This document shows, one piece after another, positions 1-6,552 of a stretch of 12,268 nucleotides of DNA. Both the position numbers and the translations under genes were made by a program. The notes under the pieces were generated by a model. It did not search any database. It saw nothing but the letters and a program-made list of their open reading frames with translations, and was not told the origin of the DNA. The first letter of the stretch is position 1; every line of letters starts with the position of its first letter. This DNA comes from Flavobacteriales bacterium UBA6969 (lineage in GTDB: Bacteria; Bacteroidota; Bacteroidia; Flavobacteriales_D; Sanyastnellaceae). Location: positions 1 through 12,268 of the forward strand of contig DJYV01000109.1 in assembly GCA_002448555.1 (NCBI GenBank). Reading direction: 5' to 3'.

Positions 1-1
1 T

Positions 2-445
2 GAATGGGCCACACCGGTGACAGACCCCACCAACATCTTGGACGTGGTCATCGGTGCCATGGACCCCAACACGTGGTTTGAAGCAGCCGAATACGAAACC
101 CGATCGGTACCCCATGGCATTGCCTTCCAATTGGGCGGCGGATTGAAGTTGGGCCGCTTGTTGATGCTGGCTGCCGAAGCTTCGTTTGACAATCCCGAAC
201 TGATGGGAAATCCGGGCGCCCGATTCGGCGCAACAGCCGTAGTGACCCCTTTCCGGTTCTTGCGGGCGGACATTGGCATCAGCAAATGGGGAGACGAAAC
301 ATCACGGGTCCCTGCCGGGTTAATGATTATAAACGGAAAAAAAGGATTTGAATGCGGCATACAGGCATCCGACGTCCAAGCACTTTGGAAACCCTCCCAA
401 CCCGAGATTGGCTTTCGCATGGTCGCCATGCGTTGGGTGTGGTGA
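2..445 (+). CDS. C-terminal part of an outer-membrane beta-barrel-like protein (possibly DUF5723), 5' end outside window
   Basis: The reading frame is open to the left edge, so only the last 147 codons are present. What is visible is a series of short alternating strands rich in Gly and aromatic residues (for example FQLGGGLKLGRLLMLAAEA, then ARFGATAVVTPFRFLRADIG) and a final residue Trp (…MRWVW). A terminal aromatic is typical of outer-membrane barrels recognised by the BAM complex. The pattern 'TPFRFLRADIGIS…VPAGLMI…GFECGIQASDV' resembles the C-terminal end of Bacteroidota DUF5723 proteins, but that family name is from memory and unverified. Its last 94 bases overlap the longest reading of msrA in another frame. 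Function is unknown. The coding call is firm because the frame stays open with protein-like composition; the family call is moderate. Confidence 0.6.
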   Translation, partial: EWATPVTDPTNILDVVIGAMDPNTWFEAAEYETRSVPHGIAFQLGGGLKLGRLLMLAAEASFDNPELMGNPGARFGATAVVTPFRFLRADIGISKWGDETSRVPAGLMIINGKKGFECGIQASDVQALWKPSQPEIGFRMVAMRWVW

Positions 446-1047
446 CTTTGCTTTTGCTATTCGTCGGTCAACCGCTGTTCGTCCAATCGCAAACTGAAGC
501 CATGGAAAGCAAGGAATCGTTGTCATCAATTGCCCTTGGAGCGGGTTGCTTCTGGTGCGTGGAGGCTGTTTTTGAACAATTGGAAGGCGTCCAATCAGCG
601 GTGTCGGGATACATGGGTGGCCACATCAAGAACCCGGGCTACCGCGAGGTGTGCTCGGGACGCACGGGACACGCAGAAGTGGTGCTGGTCACTTTCAATG
701 AGGCCCAAATCGCGTTGAGCGACATTCTGGAGGTATTCTTCGCGACGCACGACCCGACGACGTTAAACCGCCAGGGAGCCGATGTTGGAACCCAGTACCG
801 TTCGGCAATCTTTTATGACTCCGACGAGCAGAAGGCGGTTGCAGACGCCGCGCTTCAAAAGGCACAGCACGGTTTTGACGTTGGCATTGTCACCGAAATT
901 ACTCCGGCAACCGAGTTTTACGAAGCCGAAGACTACCACCAAGCATACTATGAGCTGAATGGTGAAGCACCGTACTGCAGGGCTGTCATCGCCCCTAAAA
1001 TGCAGAAATTCAGAAAGCAGTTTGAGCCTTTGCTTAAGGTGCAGTGA
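352..1047 (+). CDS. msrA: Peptide-methionine (S)-S-oxide reductase MsrA, probably exported
   Basis: MsrA reduces methionine-S-sulfoxide in oxidised proteins. The catalytic motif GCFWCVE lies at residues 65-71, with Cys66 as the nucleophile. Also present are GYMGG (86-90), the conserved GADVGTQYRSAIF block (142-154), EAEDYHQAYY (191-200) and a late Cys209 in PYCRAV, which could act as recycling cysteine. The catalytic domain begins near residue 58. Before it is a hydrophobic run (LGVVTLLLLFVGQPLFVQSQ, about 28-47) that looks like a signal peptide ending at Ser-Gln, so the enzyme is probably periplasmic. The start is uncertain. ATG 352 has AAGGA five bases upstream but overlaps the previous gene by 94 bases and gives a long n-region. 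GTG 442 would form a GTGA overlap with the upstream stop. ATG 502 would give a cytoplasmic enzyme of normal size. The stop directly abuts the convergent lipoprotein gene. Confidence 0.9.
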   Translation: MRHTGIRRPSTLETLPTRDWLSHGRHALGVVTLLLLFVGQPLFVQSQTEAMESKESLSSIALGAGCFWCVEAVFEQLEGVQSAVSGYMGGHIKNPGYREVCSGRTGHAEVVLVTFNEAQIALSDILEVFFATHDPTTLNRQGADVGTQYRSAIFYDSDEQKAVADAALQKAQHGFDVGIVTEITPATEFYEAEDYHQAYYELNGEAPYCRAVIAPKMQKFRKQFEPLLKVQ

Positions 1048-1602
1048 TCACTCGGATTCCGCTTCATTGATCAACTGATCGAGCAGGGCCTCAATCTCCT
1101 TCAACTCCGCTTCGGAAATCTGCTTATCAAGCTTGGCTTGCTTTTTAAAGTAGCGGTACATGGCGGTTTTCTTGATTTCCATGGCCACATAGCACGTGTA
1201 ACTGCCCTCTTCCGCCATGTATTTTTCTGAACCAATAATGCGGATGTCAGCGATTTTCGTATTGGTGATTTCCCGAGCGAGGGTCTCAAATCGGTTCATC
1301 GCGTCGTCGACGTGGTCGCCGGTGGTCGAACGCTGGTAATCGTCGGTCACTACCTCAAAATACGTCTCCACTTGTTGAGCCAATTGTTGGCGCGCCCGCA
1401 GTTCCGCTTGGCTTTGGGCCACATTGTCCATCTTGCTCGATCCATTGCCCGTACTGCGGTAATAACGCTTGTTCGATTCGTATTTCGATCCCGAGAAGGG
1501 CTCTTTGACGGACTTGCCCAAAGGATTGGAACAGCCGGTGATGACCAAAACCATCAGAGAAAGGACGACAGGAAAGAAACGGGAGGGGGTAAGTGTGCGC
1601 AT
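1048..1602 (-). CDS. Small lipoprotein, LPP20-like
   Basis: This 184-residue protein starts with a lipoprotein signal peptide: MRTLTPSRFF, a hydrophobic core, then the lipobox ITGC with Cys24 as the lipidated residue. The mature part contains SQAELRARQQLAQQVETYF (about 64-82), the Ala/Arg-rich helix typical of LPP20-like lipoproteins in which Ala-rich segments precede a periplasmic alpha/beta domain. It ends in a charged helix rich in Lys and Glu (about 145-184) that could form a coiled coil. I chose ATG 1602 because it gives a complete lipoprotein signal; the frame is open further upstream but that part is not protein-like and runs into the divergent gene. It sits alone on this strand, tail-to-tail with msrA and head-to-head with the DUF6913-like gene. 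Envelope location is well supported; the family assignment is tentative and the function unknown. Confidence 0.75.
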   Translation of the reverse strand: MRTLTPSRFFPVVLSLMVLVITGCSNPLGKSVKEPFSGSKYESNKRYYRSTGNGSSKMDNVAQSQAELRARQQLAQQVETYFEVVTDDYQRSTTGDHVDDAMNRFETLAREITNTKIADIRIIGSEKYMAEEGSYTCYVAMEIKKTAMYRYFKKQAKLDKQISEAELKEIEALLDQLINEAESE

Positions 1603-1656
1603 GGCAAATCGTTTTAGATAGTTCAGACTATGCGAATGTCGTGCCAAACTTCGCAT

Positions 1657-1664
1657 TAAATTTG
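1657..1664 (+). promoter_or_regulatory. Possible -7 element (TAAATTTG) for the DUF6913-dapA operon
   Basis: TAAATTTG is an exact match to the Bacteroidota -7 consensus TAnnTTTG, placed 37 bases before ATG 1702. I see no clear TTG at the expected -33 distance, so this is half of a promoter. If it is used, transcription would start about 6-8 bases downstream, which favours ATG 1702 over GTG 1681 as the start codon. Confidence 0.4.
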
Positions 1665-1701
1665 TCCAGAGCCTGTTGCAGTGAAAATTTTGCCAACATC
1701 T

Positions 1702-2238
1702 ATGCAGAAGCGGATTGCCCAGCGAATGCTTCGCTCTGCTTCTTCTCAAGAGCGGCCGAAGAAGGGGGTCAACCTGCGCGGGGCGAACCAAATCATCCTG
1801 GTATACACCGAGACGGATGAACGAAAATTCAAGTTGGTCAAAGACATTGCCGTCTACCTCAAAAAGGAATACGACATCAAGCGAGTGATGCGCTTTGCCT
1901 ACATCACCGGAGATGAAAAGTCGATTCCAACCTGGCACATGCGCAAGCTCGAATCTGATTTTTTCTGTGCATCCGACTTGAATTGGTACGACAAGCCCGT
2001 CAAACATGTGGCTGCGCACATCAGCGAACCGTACGATGTACTCATCCAGTTGGACCCGGATGAATCCATTGCATTGGACTTTTTTGTAGCGGAGTCAAAA
2101 GCCAAAATGAAGGTGGCCAATTTTTCAATCAACCGGCCACAGGACTTTGACATTCTCATTCCGCCACAAGCCAATGACACGTGGAAGCAACGGAATCACA
2201 GAATCATTGAATTCATTGGAGACTCACCATTGACATGA
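1702..2238 (+). CDS. DUF6913-like conserved Bacteroidota protein
   Basis: This 178-residue soluble protein has a basic N-terminus (MQKRIAQRMLRS…ERPKKG), then an alternating beta/alpha pattern: IILVYTETD (strand), KFKLVKDIAVYLKKEY (helix), RVMRFAYITG (strand), ESDFFCASDLNWYDKPVK and YDVLIQLDPDESIALDFFVAESKAK. The last segments resemble the 'FIxxxDLNWYGKP' and 'FDLLIxL' signatures I associate with Bacteroidota DUF6913 proteins often found beside dapA; the assignment is from memory. There is no signal peptide or membrane segment. GTG 1681 would add seven residues; I prefer ATG 1702 because a TAnnTTTG element lies just upstream of 1681. The stop overlaps the next start as ATGA, so it is translationally coupled to the dapA-family gene and probably acts with it. 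The biochemical role is unknown. Confidence 0.75.
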   Translation: MQKRIAQRMLRSASSQERPKKGVNLRGANQIILVYTETDERKFKLVKDIAVYLKKEYDIKRVMRFAYITGDEKSIPTWHMRKLESDFFCASDLNWYDKPVKHVAAHISEPYDVLIQLDPDESIALDFFVAESKAKMKVANFSINRPQDFDILIPPQANDTWKQRNHRIIEFIGDSPLT

Positions 2239-3143
2239 ACAACGCGTTTCGACTTTCTGGGATGGGGGTGAACCTCGTCACGCCTTTCAATGCAGCCGGA
2301 GAAATTGATTTTCCCGCATTGGAGCGGCTGGTGCTCAAGATCAAGTCAACGCCCATCGAATTCATTGCAGTAAACGGCAGCGCCTCCGAAGCAGCCCTGC
2401 TCAGTCCGGAAGAGTGCCTGAGGAGCTTGGAATTCGTTGCTGAGATTAACAAAAACGAGAAGTCAATCATCGGCGGATTGCCTGGAGGAGATACGCGTTC
2501 GAGCGTTAGCCAAATCCTGTCATTTACCGAGCGAACGCCATGTGCCGCCATCCTTTGCCACGAGCCGTTGCCTCGGGCCCGCACCGCTTCCGGCTATTTG
2601 GGGCACTTTCGCAGCCTCGCCCAAGCCTCTGCCTTGCCCATCATCATTGAACACAATCAGTCGTCCATTCCTGATGTTTCTGAGGCACTCGTCGAACTGG
2701 CGAGGGACCCCAACGTATGCGGTATCGTGGATGCTACCGGCGATGTGGCGCTGAACGGCGAATTGATTCGCAACACCCCCGACAATTTCTTTGTGCTCAC
2801 GAGCCGTGATGTCATGATTTTGCCATTGATGGCCTTGGGAGTCGATGGAGCCGTATCAACCATTGCGAATGCTTTCCCTCAGGAATGCAGCGACATGATG
2901 GGACAGATGGCATTTGGGAACTTTCAAGATGCGCAAACAACGCACCACTCGCTCGCTCCACTTCTGAGAATTTTGGAGCTGGAAGGGGAGGCGTCTGGCA
3001 TCAAAGCGATCCTCAATCACTTCCATTGGTTGGAAAATTTGGTGCGTCTGCCCAATACGCCCGTATCTGAAGAGACCCGCACGGCCATTTACCAGGAACT
3101 TGCCGCTCTTCCCCAGCAGATGGTTGAGAACGCGATGCAATAA
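2235..3143 (+). CDS. DapA-family (dihydrodipicolinate synthase-like) protein lacking the catalytic residues; probable pseudoenzyme
   Basis: Length (302 aa) and fold signatures match the DapA/N-acetylneuraminate lyase TIM-barrel family: GMGVNLVTPFNAAGEID (9-25), LERLVLKIKS, and the late GVDGAVSTIANAFPQE block. Aligned by eye to E. coli DapA, the active site is gone. The GTTGE loop is GSASE (48-52), so Thr45 becomes Ala50. Tyr107 becomes a Pro near residue 113. Tyr133 becomes Glu139. Arg138 becomes Ser144. The Schiff-base Lys161, in GIKEATG, becomes Val165 in GIVDATG (codon GTG at 2727-2729). The frame is intact with no internal stop, so the gene appears maintained rather than decaying. It therefore probably does not make the lysine/diaminopimelate precursor by the usual imine mechanism; binding, scaffolding or a different reaction are possible. 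It is coupled by ATGA to the DUF6913-like gene. Automated annotation would very likely call it dapA. Confidence 0.85.
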   Translation: MNNAFRLSGMGVNLVTPFNAAGEIDFPALERLVLKIKSTPIEFIAVNGSASEAALLSPEECLRSLEFVAEINKNEKSIIGGLPGGDTRSSVSQILSFTERTPCAAILCHEPLPRARTASGYLGHFRSLAQASALPIIIEHNQSSIPDVSEALVELARDPNVCGIVDATGDVALNGELIRNTPDNFFVLTSRDVMILPLMALGVDGAVSTIANAFPQECSDMMGQMAFGNFQDAQTTHHSLAPLLRILELEGEASGIKAILNHFHWLENLVRLPNTPVSEETRTAIYQELAALPQQMVENAMQ

Positions 3144-3149
3144 AACCTC

Positions 3150-4133
3150 TTACAGCACGGCTGTAGCGGTACGCATCACATCCTCAACTTGCGCTTCAAT
3201 GGCTTTGGCGTTCAAACCGTATTTCTCCATCAACTGAGCAGGCTTGCCGCTCTCGCCAAAGGAGTCCTCAACGGCTACTTGACGCATTGGGGTAGGGCAA
3301 TGCGCCGCCAATAGCTGAGCGACCAACGCGCCGAGGCCGCCAATGCGCTGGTGTTCTTCCGCAACAACAACACAGCCGGTGCGCTTTACCGAATCCAAGA
3401 TGGTCTTGCCATCCAACGGCTTGATCGTGTGAACATTGATTACCTCCGCGCGGATACCTCGTTCCAAAAGCACCTGACTGGCGAGCATGGCTTCCCAAAC
3501 CAGGTGACCGGTCGCCACAATCGTGACATCGTTGCCTTCGGTCAAAATCTGCGCTTTCCCAATTTCAAAAGGCGCATCGGAACGCATGAACACGGGAACT
3601 TTTGGACGTCCAAAACGCAGGTAAACGGGACCTTCATGCTCGGCCACAGCTAGCGTAGCTTGGCGGGTCTGTTCAAAGTCCGCCGTACAAATCACCGTCA
3701 TGTGCGGCAGCATGGCCATCATGCCCATGTCCTCGAGGATTTGGTGCGTCGCACCGTCTTCACCCAGGGTCAAACCGGCATGCGATGCACAGATTTTAAC
3801 GTTCTTACCGGAGTAGGCAATGGATTGGCGAATTTGGTCGTAAACCCGTCCCGTGGAGAAATTCGCAAACGTGCCCGTGAAGGGAATTTTGCCTCCAATG
3901 GTCATGCCTGCTGCAACCCCCATCATGTTGGCCTCTGCGATGCCCACCTGAAAGAAGCGGTCCGGAAAGGCTTTCTTGAATCCGCCCATTTTCAAGGAAC
4001 CCGTCAAGTCAGCACAAAGCCCGACGATGTTTTCATTGGCCTGTCCTGCCTGCAACAGGCCTTCACCAAAGCCGCTGCGCGTGTCCTTAGATACCTCTGG
4101 GGTCAGGGTTTCGATGTAGCGTGAATTAACCAT
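3150..4133 (-). CDS. Transketolase, C-terminal subunit (pyrimidine-binding and C-terminal domains)
   Basis: This 327-residue protein carries the second half of transketolase. FQVGIAEANMMGVAAGM (61-77) contains the conserved Glu67 that activates the thiamine diphosphate aminopyrimidine ring, and the following SHAGLTLGEDGATHQ block is the usual substrate-side loop with its conserved His. The rest is the transketolase C-terminal domain (DVTIVATGHLVWEAM, then VVVAEEHQRIGGLGALVAQL). With the N-half encoded two genes upstream it should form the whole enzyme, moving two-carbon units between sugar phosphates in the non-oxidative pentose phosphate pathway. ATG 4133 was chosen because family homology begins there; the frame is open further upstream but that part is antisense-like to the vWA gene. 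The start overlaps the end of the vWA gene by 8 bases. The stop lies six bases from the convergent dapA-family stop. Confidence 0.93.
   Translation of the reverse strand: MVNSRYIETLTPEVSKDTRSGFGEGLLQAGQANENIVGLCADLTGSLKMGGFKKAFPDRFFQVGIAEANMMGVAAGMTIGGKIPFTGTFANFSTGRVYDQIRQSIAYSGKNVKICASHAGLTLGEDGATHQILEDMGMMAMLPHMTVICTADFEQTRQATLAVAEHEGPVYLRFGRPKVPVFMRSDAPFEIGKAQILTEGNDVTIVATGHLVWEAMLASQVLLERGIRAEVINVHTIKPLDGKTILDSVKRTGCVVVAEEHQRIGGLGALVAQLLAAHCPTPMRQVAVEDSFGESGKPAQLMEKYGLNAKAIEAQVEDVMRTATAVL
3151..3165 (-). terminator. Small hairpin at the end of the transketolase C-half; weak possible terminator
   Basis: TACAGC-ACG-GCTGTA forms a perfect 6-bp stem with a 3-base loop, covering the last codons and stop of the transketolase C-half. 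Read leftward it is followed by AGAGGTTTTATT, a poor U-run. It is the only hairpin I see at this convergent junction. The stem is short and may be chance. Confidence 0.22.
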
Positions 4134-5559
4134 TGAGTGAGAGATGTGTTGTGAATCCGGAACGGATGTTGATTGGTTTCGATTGTGAAAAGGCCATGGA
4201 CCGCGCAGAACGCGAGCGGTACACCACCGTGTAATTGCCCGGCTGCAAAAGGTAACGTCCAGACGGATTTTGCGTCCCAACGTCCCACTTGTAAACCACC
4301 AGGCCTTCTTCTGATAAAATGCTCCCGTAACCAGCTGCTGCAGCATCCAGCTGGAGGTAGCCAGGCTGAGGAATGATCACCGGCGCATCCTGGTCCTCTT
4401 TCACTTCGATGCCCTCCAACCGCATTGGCGGGTAAGTGGGAAAGAAGACGTCATACGTGCCGGTAAGCACCTTGAGGCGTTCATTGAGCCCGAGGGTAAT
4501 GAGCGGTTCAGCTTCTCCCGGCCGATGGATAGCGACGGGCAAATCGCCGTATGCGTTGCGTTCCCCGCGGGAAAACTGGGGGATGATTGTGCCTTGGCCG
4601 GCGTTTTCGAACCGAACATGGTTGTGCTTTCGCGGTGTAAAGCGAACGCCATCACGCTCGAGAGGTGGAATGGTGTGCACAACGATTCGGTAGGTTGGGA
4701 CAGGGTCCACGGGAATGGTATCCGTTTCTCCGAATGGCCCGAGGGTGTGAACGAAGCGTTCGAGGAGTTCGCCGGAACTCGAATCAAATAAGCTCGTGGC
4801 CACGTTGGTCACCGTGGCTTCTCCCTCGCCATCGATCAAATCCACCTCGAAGGAGGTATCCAGCATCGCCTGCTCGATGACGATGTCCAACACTTCCTCA
4901 AACGTAGCAGGGTCCGCTGCGTCGAAGAAATTCCCAACGCAGCGGAACGTGTCCTTGTATTCTTCCTCCAATCCAATGCCGATGATGAACGGCTTGACGA
5001 TGATGCCCTCCTTTTGAAGCATCCGAGAAACGGCACACGGATCTTCATCGCAGGCTTCGATACCGTCTGTGATGAGCACAATCACCTTGCGTGCATCTTC
5101 AGTAGGAAAATCCGCTGCGGTGCGTTCCAACGACCGCGCGATGGGCGTGGTACCTCGGGCTTGAATGCGACCGAGTGCCTTTTGAATCAACAGGTTGTTA
5201 CCCTCGGCAAGGGGAACCACCAATTCGGTGTCGTCACAATCTTGTTCTCCTTGAATGAATGTCGTTTGATGGCCATAAACGCGCAGACCCAGCTTCAACC
5301 CAGGGATACCGTACAAACTTGCAAGGGATTCGGAGAGGAGGGAAGTGGCGACTTCAATTTTGCGTTTGCCCTCCCAGAATGCATTCATGCTGTTGGATGC
5401 ATCGAAGACAAATAAGATGTGCGTGTTGGCTTCGGCATCAACTGAAGCATCGTCACGCTGAGCGTGTATGGCACTGGTGGTCCCAAGCAAGCACACCACA
5501 AGCACCAATCGCCCAATGACAATTGCGGCTTGTTGCTTTATGTGTTCGCCCGCTACCAT
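4126..5559 (-). CDS. Secreted von Willebrand factor A (vWA) domain protein
   Basis: This 477-residue protein opens with a basic n-region, a hydrophobic core (about 13-29) and an Ala-rich cleavage site (…SAIHA|QR, near 33/34), so it is exported. A vWA domain covers about 46-236. It has an intact metal-ion-dependent adhesion site: DASNS (53-57), Thr137/Thr138 in GTTPIARSL, and Asp165 in VLITDGIEACDEDP. The remaining 240 residues look beta-rich, with several short repeating units that could be Ig-like or carboxypeptidase-regulatory-like folds (PTYRIVVHT, GTYDVFFPTYPP, PGNYTVVYRS). There is no obvious C-terminal anchor or sorting signal. It lies between the two transketolase halves, 8 bases after the N-half stop and overlapping the C-half start by 8 bases, so it is almost certainly co-transcribed with them. 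A metabolic link is not obvious. Function is unknown beyond metal-dependent binding of a partner. Confidence 0.9.
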   Translation of the reverse strand: MVAGEHIKQQAAIVIGRLVLVVCLLGTTSAIHAQRDDASVDAEANTHILFVFDASNSMNAFWEGKRKIEVATSLLSESLASLYGIPGLKLGLRVYGHQTTFIQGEQDCDDTELVVPLAEGNNLLIQKALGRIQARGTTPIARSLERTAADFPTEDARKVIVLITDGIEACDEDPCAVSRMLQKEGIIVKPFIIGIGLEEEYKDTFRCVGNFFDAADPATFEEVLDIVIEQAMLDTSFEVDLIDGEGEATVTNVATSLFDSSSGELLERFVHTLGPFGETDTIPVDPVPTYRIVVHTIPPLERDGVRFTPRKHNHVRFENAGQGTIIPQFSRGERNAYGDLPVAIHRPGEAEPLITLGLNERLKVLTGTYDVFFPTYPPMRLEGIEVKEDQDAPVIIPQPGYLQLDAAAAGYGSILSEEGLVVYKWDVGTQNPSGRYLLQPGNYTVVYRSRSARSMAFSQSKPINIRSGFTTHLSLNG

Positions 5560-5567
5560 CCGAAGGC

Positions 5568-6410
5568 TCAGTAATCTGCGTGGCTCGATTGCAATTGCGA
5601 CAAAGCGCTTTCCAATTGGTCGTCATTTGGCGCTATGCCATGCCATTCGTGCGTTCCTTCCATGAAGTCCACGCCTTTGCCCATTTCGGTTTTCATCAGC
5701 ACGACGGTCGGGCGGCCCGATCCACGGTTGGCTTTGGCTTTCGCAATGGCGTTGCGAAGGGCATCAAAATCGTGGCCGTCGCAGGTCAGCACGTGCCAAT
5801 AGAATGCCGCCCATTTACCTGCCAAATCCCCAAGGTTCATGACGTCATCCGTTGAACCATCAATCTGCTGGCCGTTGCAGTCGACAAAGCTGATCAAGTT
5901 GTCAACGCCGTGGTGCGGTGCGTACATCGCTGCCTCCCAGATTTGCCCTTCTTGCAATTCACCATCTCCGTGCAAGGAGAAGACCCACGTGGACTCCCCA
6001 TTCAATTTCTTCACCTGTGCCGCTCCAATGGCGGCGCTCAATCCTTGGCCCAAAGACCCCGATGCAATGCGAATCCCTGGCAATCCTTCTTCCGTTGCCG
6101 GATGGCCTTGCAACCGCGTATTGAGCTTGCGAAACGTAGCGAGTTCCTCCACCGGGAAATACCCACGGCGGCTCAAGACGGAATACCAGACCGGGCTGAT
6201 GTGCCCATTGGACAAAAAGAACAAGTCTTCATCCGTGCCATTCATGTCGAATTGATCAGGACTCAACTGCATCTCTTCGAAGTAGAGCAGCGTCAACAGG
6301 TCGGCGCAACCCAAACTTCCACCAGGGTGGCCAGATGCTGCACCGTGCACCATGCGAACAATGTCACGACGCACTTGCGTTGCCATTTGAATGAGGGCCT
6401 GATTTTCCAT
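5568..6410 (-). CDS. Transketolase, N-terminal subunit (thiamine pyrophosphate-binding domain)
   Basis: This 280-residue protein holds the diphosphate-binding half of transketolase. Conserved parts are AASGHPGGSLG (25-34, with the catalytic-site His28), the second His in QGHP (101-104), ASGSLGQGLSAAIG (117-129), the ThDP/Mg motif starting GDGELQEGQ (148-156) and closing at DCNGQQIDG (177-185), and the late HEWHG (254-258). It needs the separately encoded C-half for activity; such split transketolases are common in Bacteroidota and other groups. The start ATG 6410 gives the usual family N-terminus. It is the first gene of a leftward three-gene operon. Only TAnnTTTG near-matches are seen upstream (minus strand, 6446-6453 and 6458-6465), too weak to annotate. 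Confidence 0.94.
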   Translation of the reverse strand: MENQALIQMATQVRRDIVRMVHGAASGHPGGSLGCADLLTLLYFEEMQLSPDQFDMNGTDEDLFFLSNGHISPVWYSVLSRRGYFPVEELATFRKLNTRLQGHPATEEGLPGIRIASGSLGQGLSAAIGAAQVKKLNGESTWVFSLHGDGELQEGQIWEAAMYAPHHGVDNLISFVDCNGQQIDGSTDDVMNLGDLAGKWAAFYWHVLTCDGHDFDALRNAIAKAKANRGSGRPTVVLMKTEMGKGVDFMEGTHEWHGIAPNDDQLESALSQLQSSHADY

Positions 6411-6519
6411 GGATATCTAACGGTGTAGGGGATTCAAATCGTGCGTAAAACTACCGCAGAAGCTACGGATGGCTCCAGAATTGTTGAGAAAGTGTGAAAA
6501 CCAATTGTCCCGCTCTGCG

Positions 6520-6527
6520 TACCTTCG
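6520..6527 (+). promoter_or_regulatory. Possible -7 element (TACCTTCG) for the ychF operon
   Basis: TACCTTCG matches TAnnTTTG with one change (T to C) and lies 25 bases before the ychF ATG, in the 142-base gap between the divergent tkt and ychF operons. No convincing -33 TTG at the usual distance was found; the nearest TTG (6505-6507) is too close. A similar TAnnTTCG form lies before gyrA, so this may be a lineage variant. Confidence 0.35.
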
Positions 6528-6552
6528 CCACTCCGAAAAAACCTCGATTGCA

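Noticed and set aside
1603..2019. Upstream extension of the leftward lipoprotein reading frame
   Set aside because: The added residues run antisense to the DUF6913-like gene, and starting there would bury the lipoprotein signal and its lipobox inside the protein.
3660..4124. 154-codon frame opposite the transketolase C-half
   Set aside because: Antisense shadow of a well-supported gene, with no recognisable features.
4134..4346. Upstream extension of the transketolase C-half
   Set aside because: These codons overlap the vWA gene in another frame and show no transketolase similarity; homology begins at Met 4133.
5910..6428. 172-codon frame opposite the transketolase N-half
   Set aside because: Antisense shadow; the Pro/Arg/Cys-rich composition is not protein-like and the opposite strand encodes clear ThDP motifs.
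6469..6552. 28-codon N-terminal extension of YchF
   Set aside because: The YchF G1 loop always lies close to the N-terminus; ATG 6553 matches the family length, and the extension covers the probable promoter.
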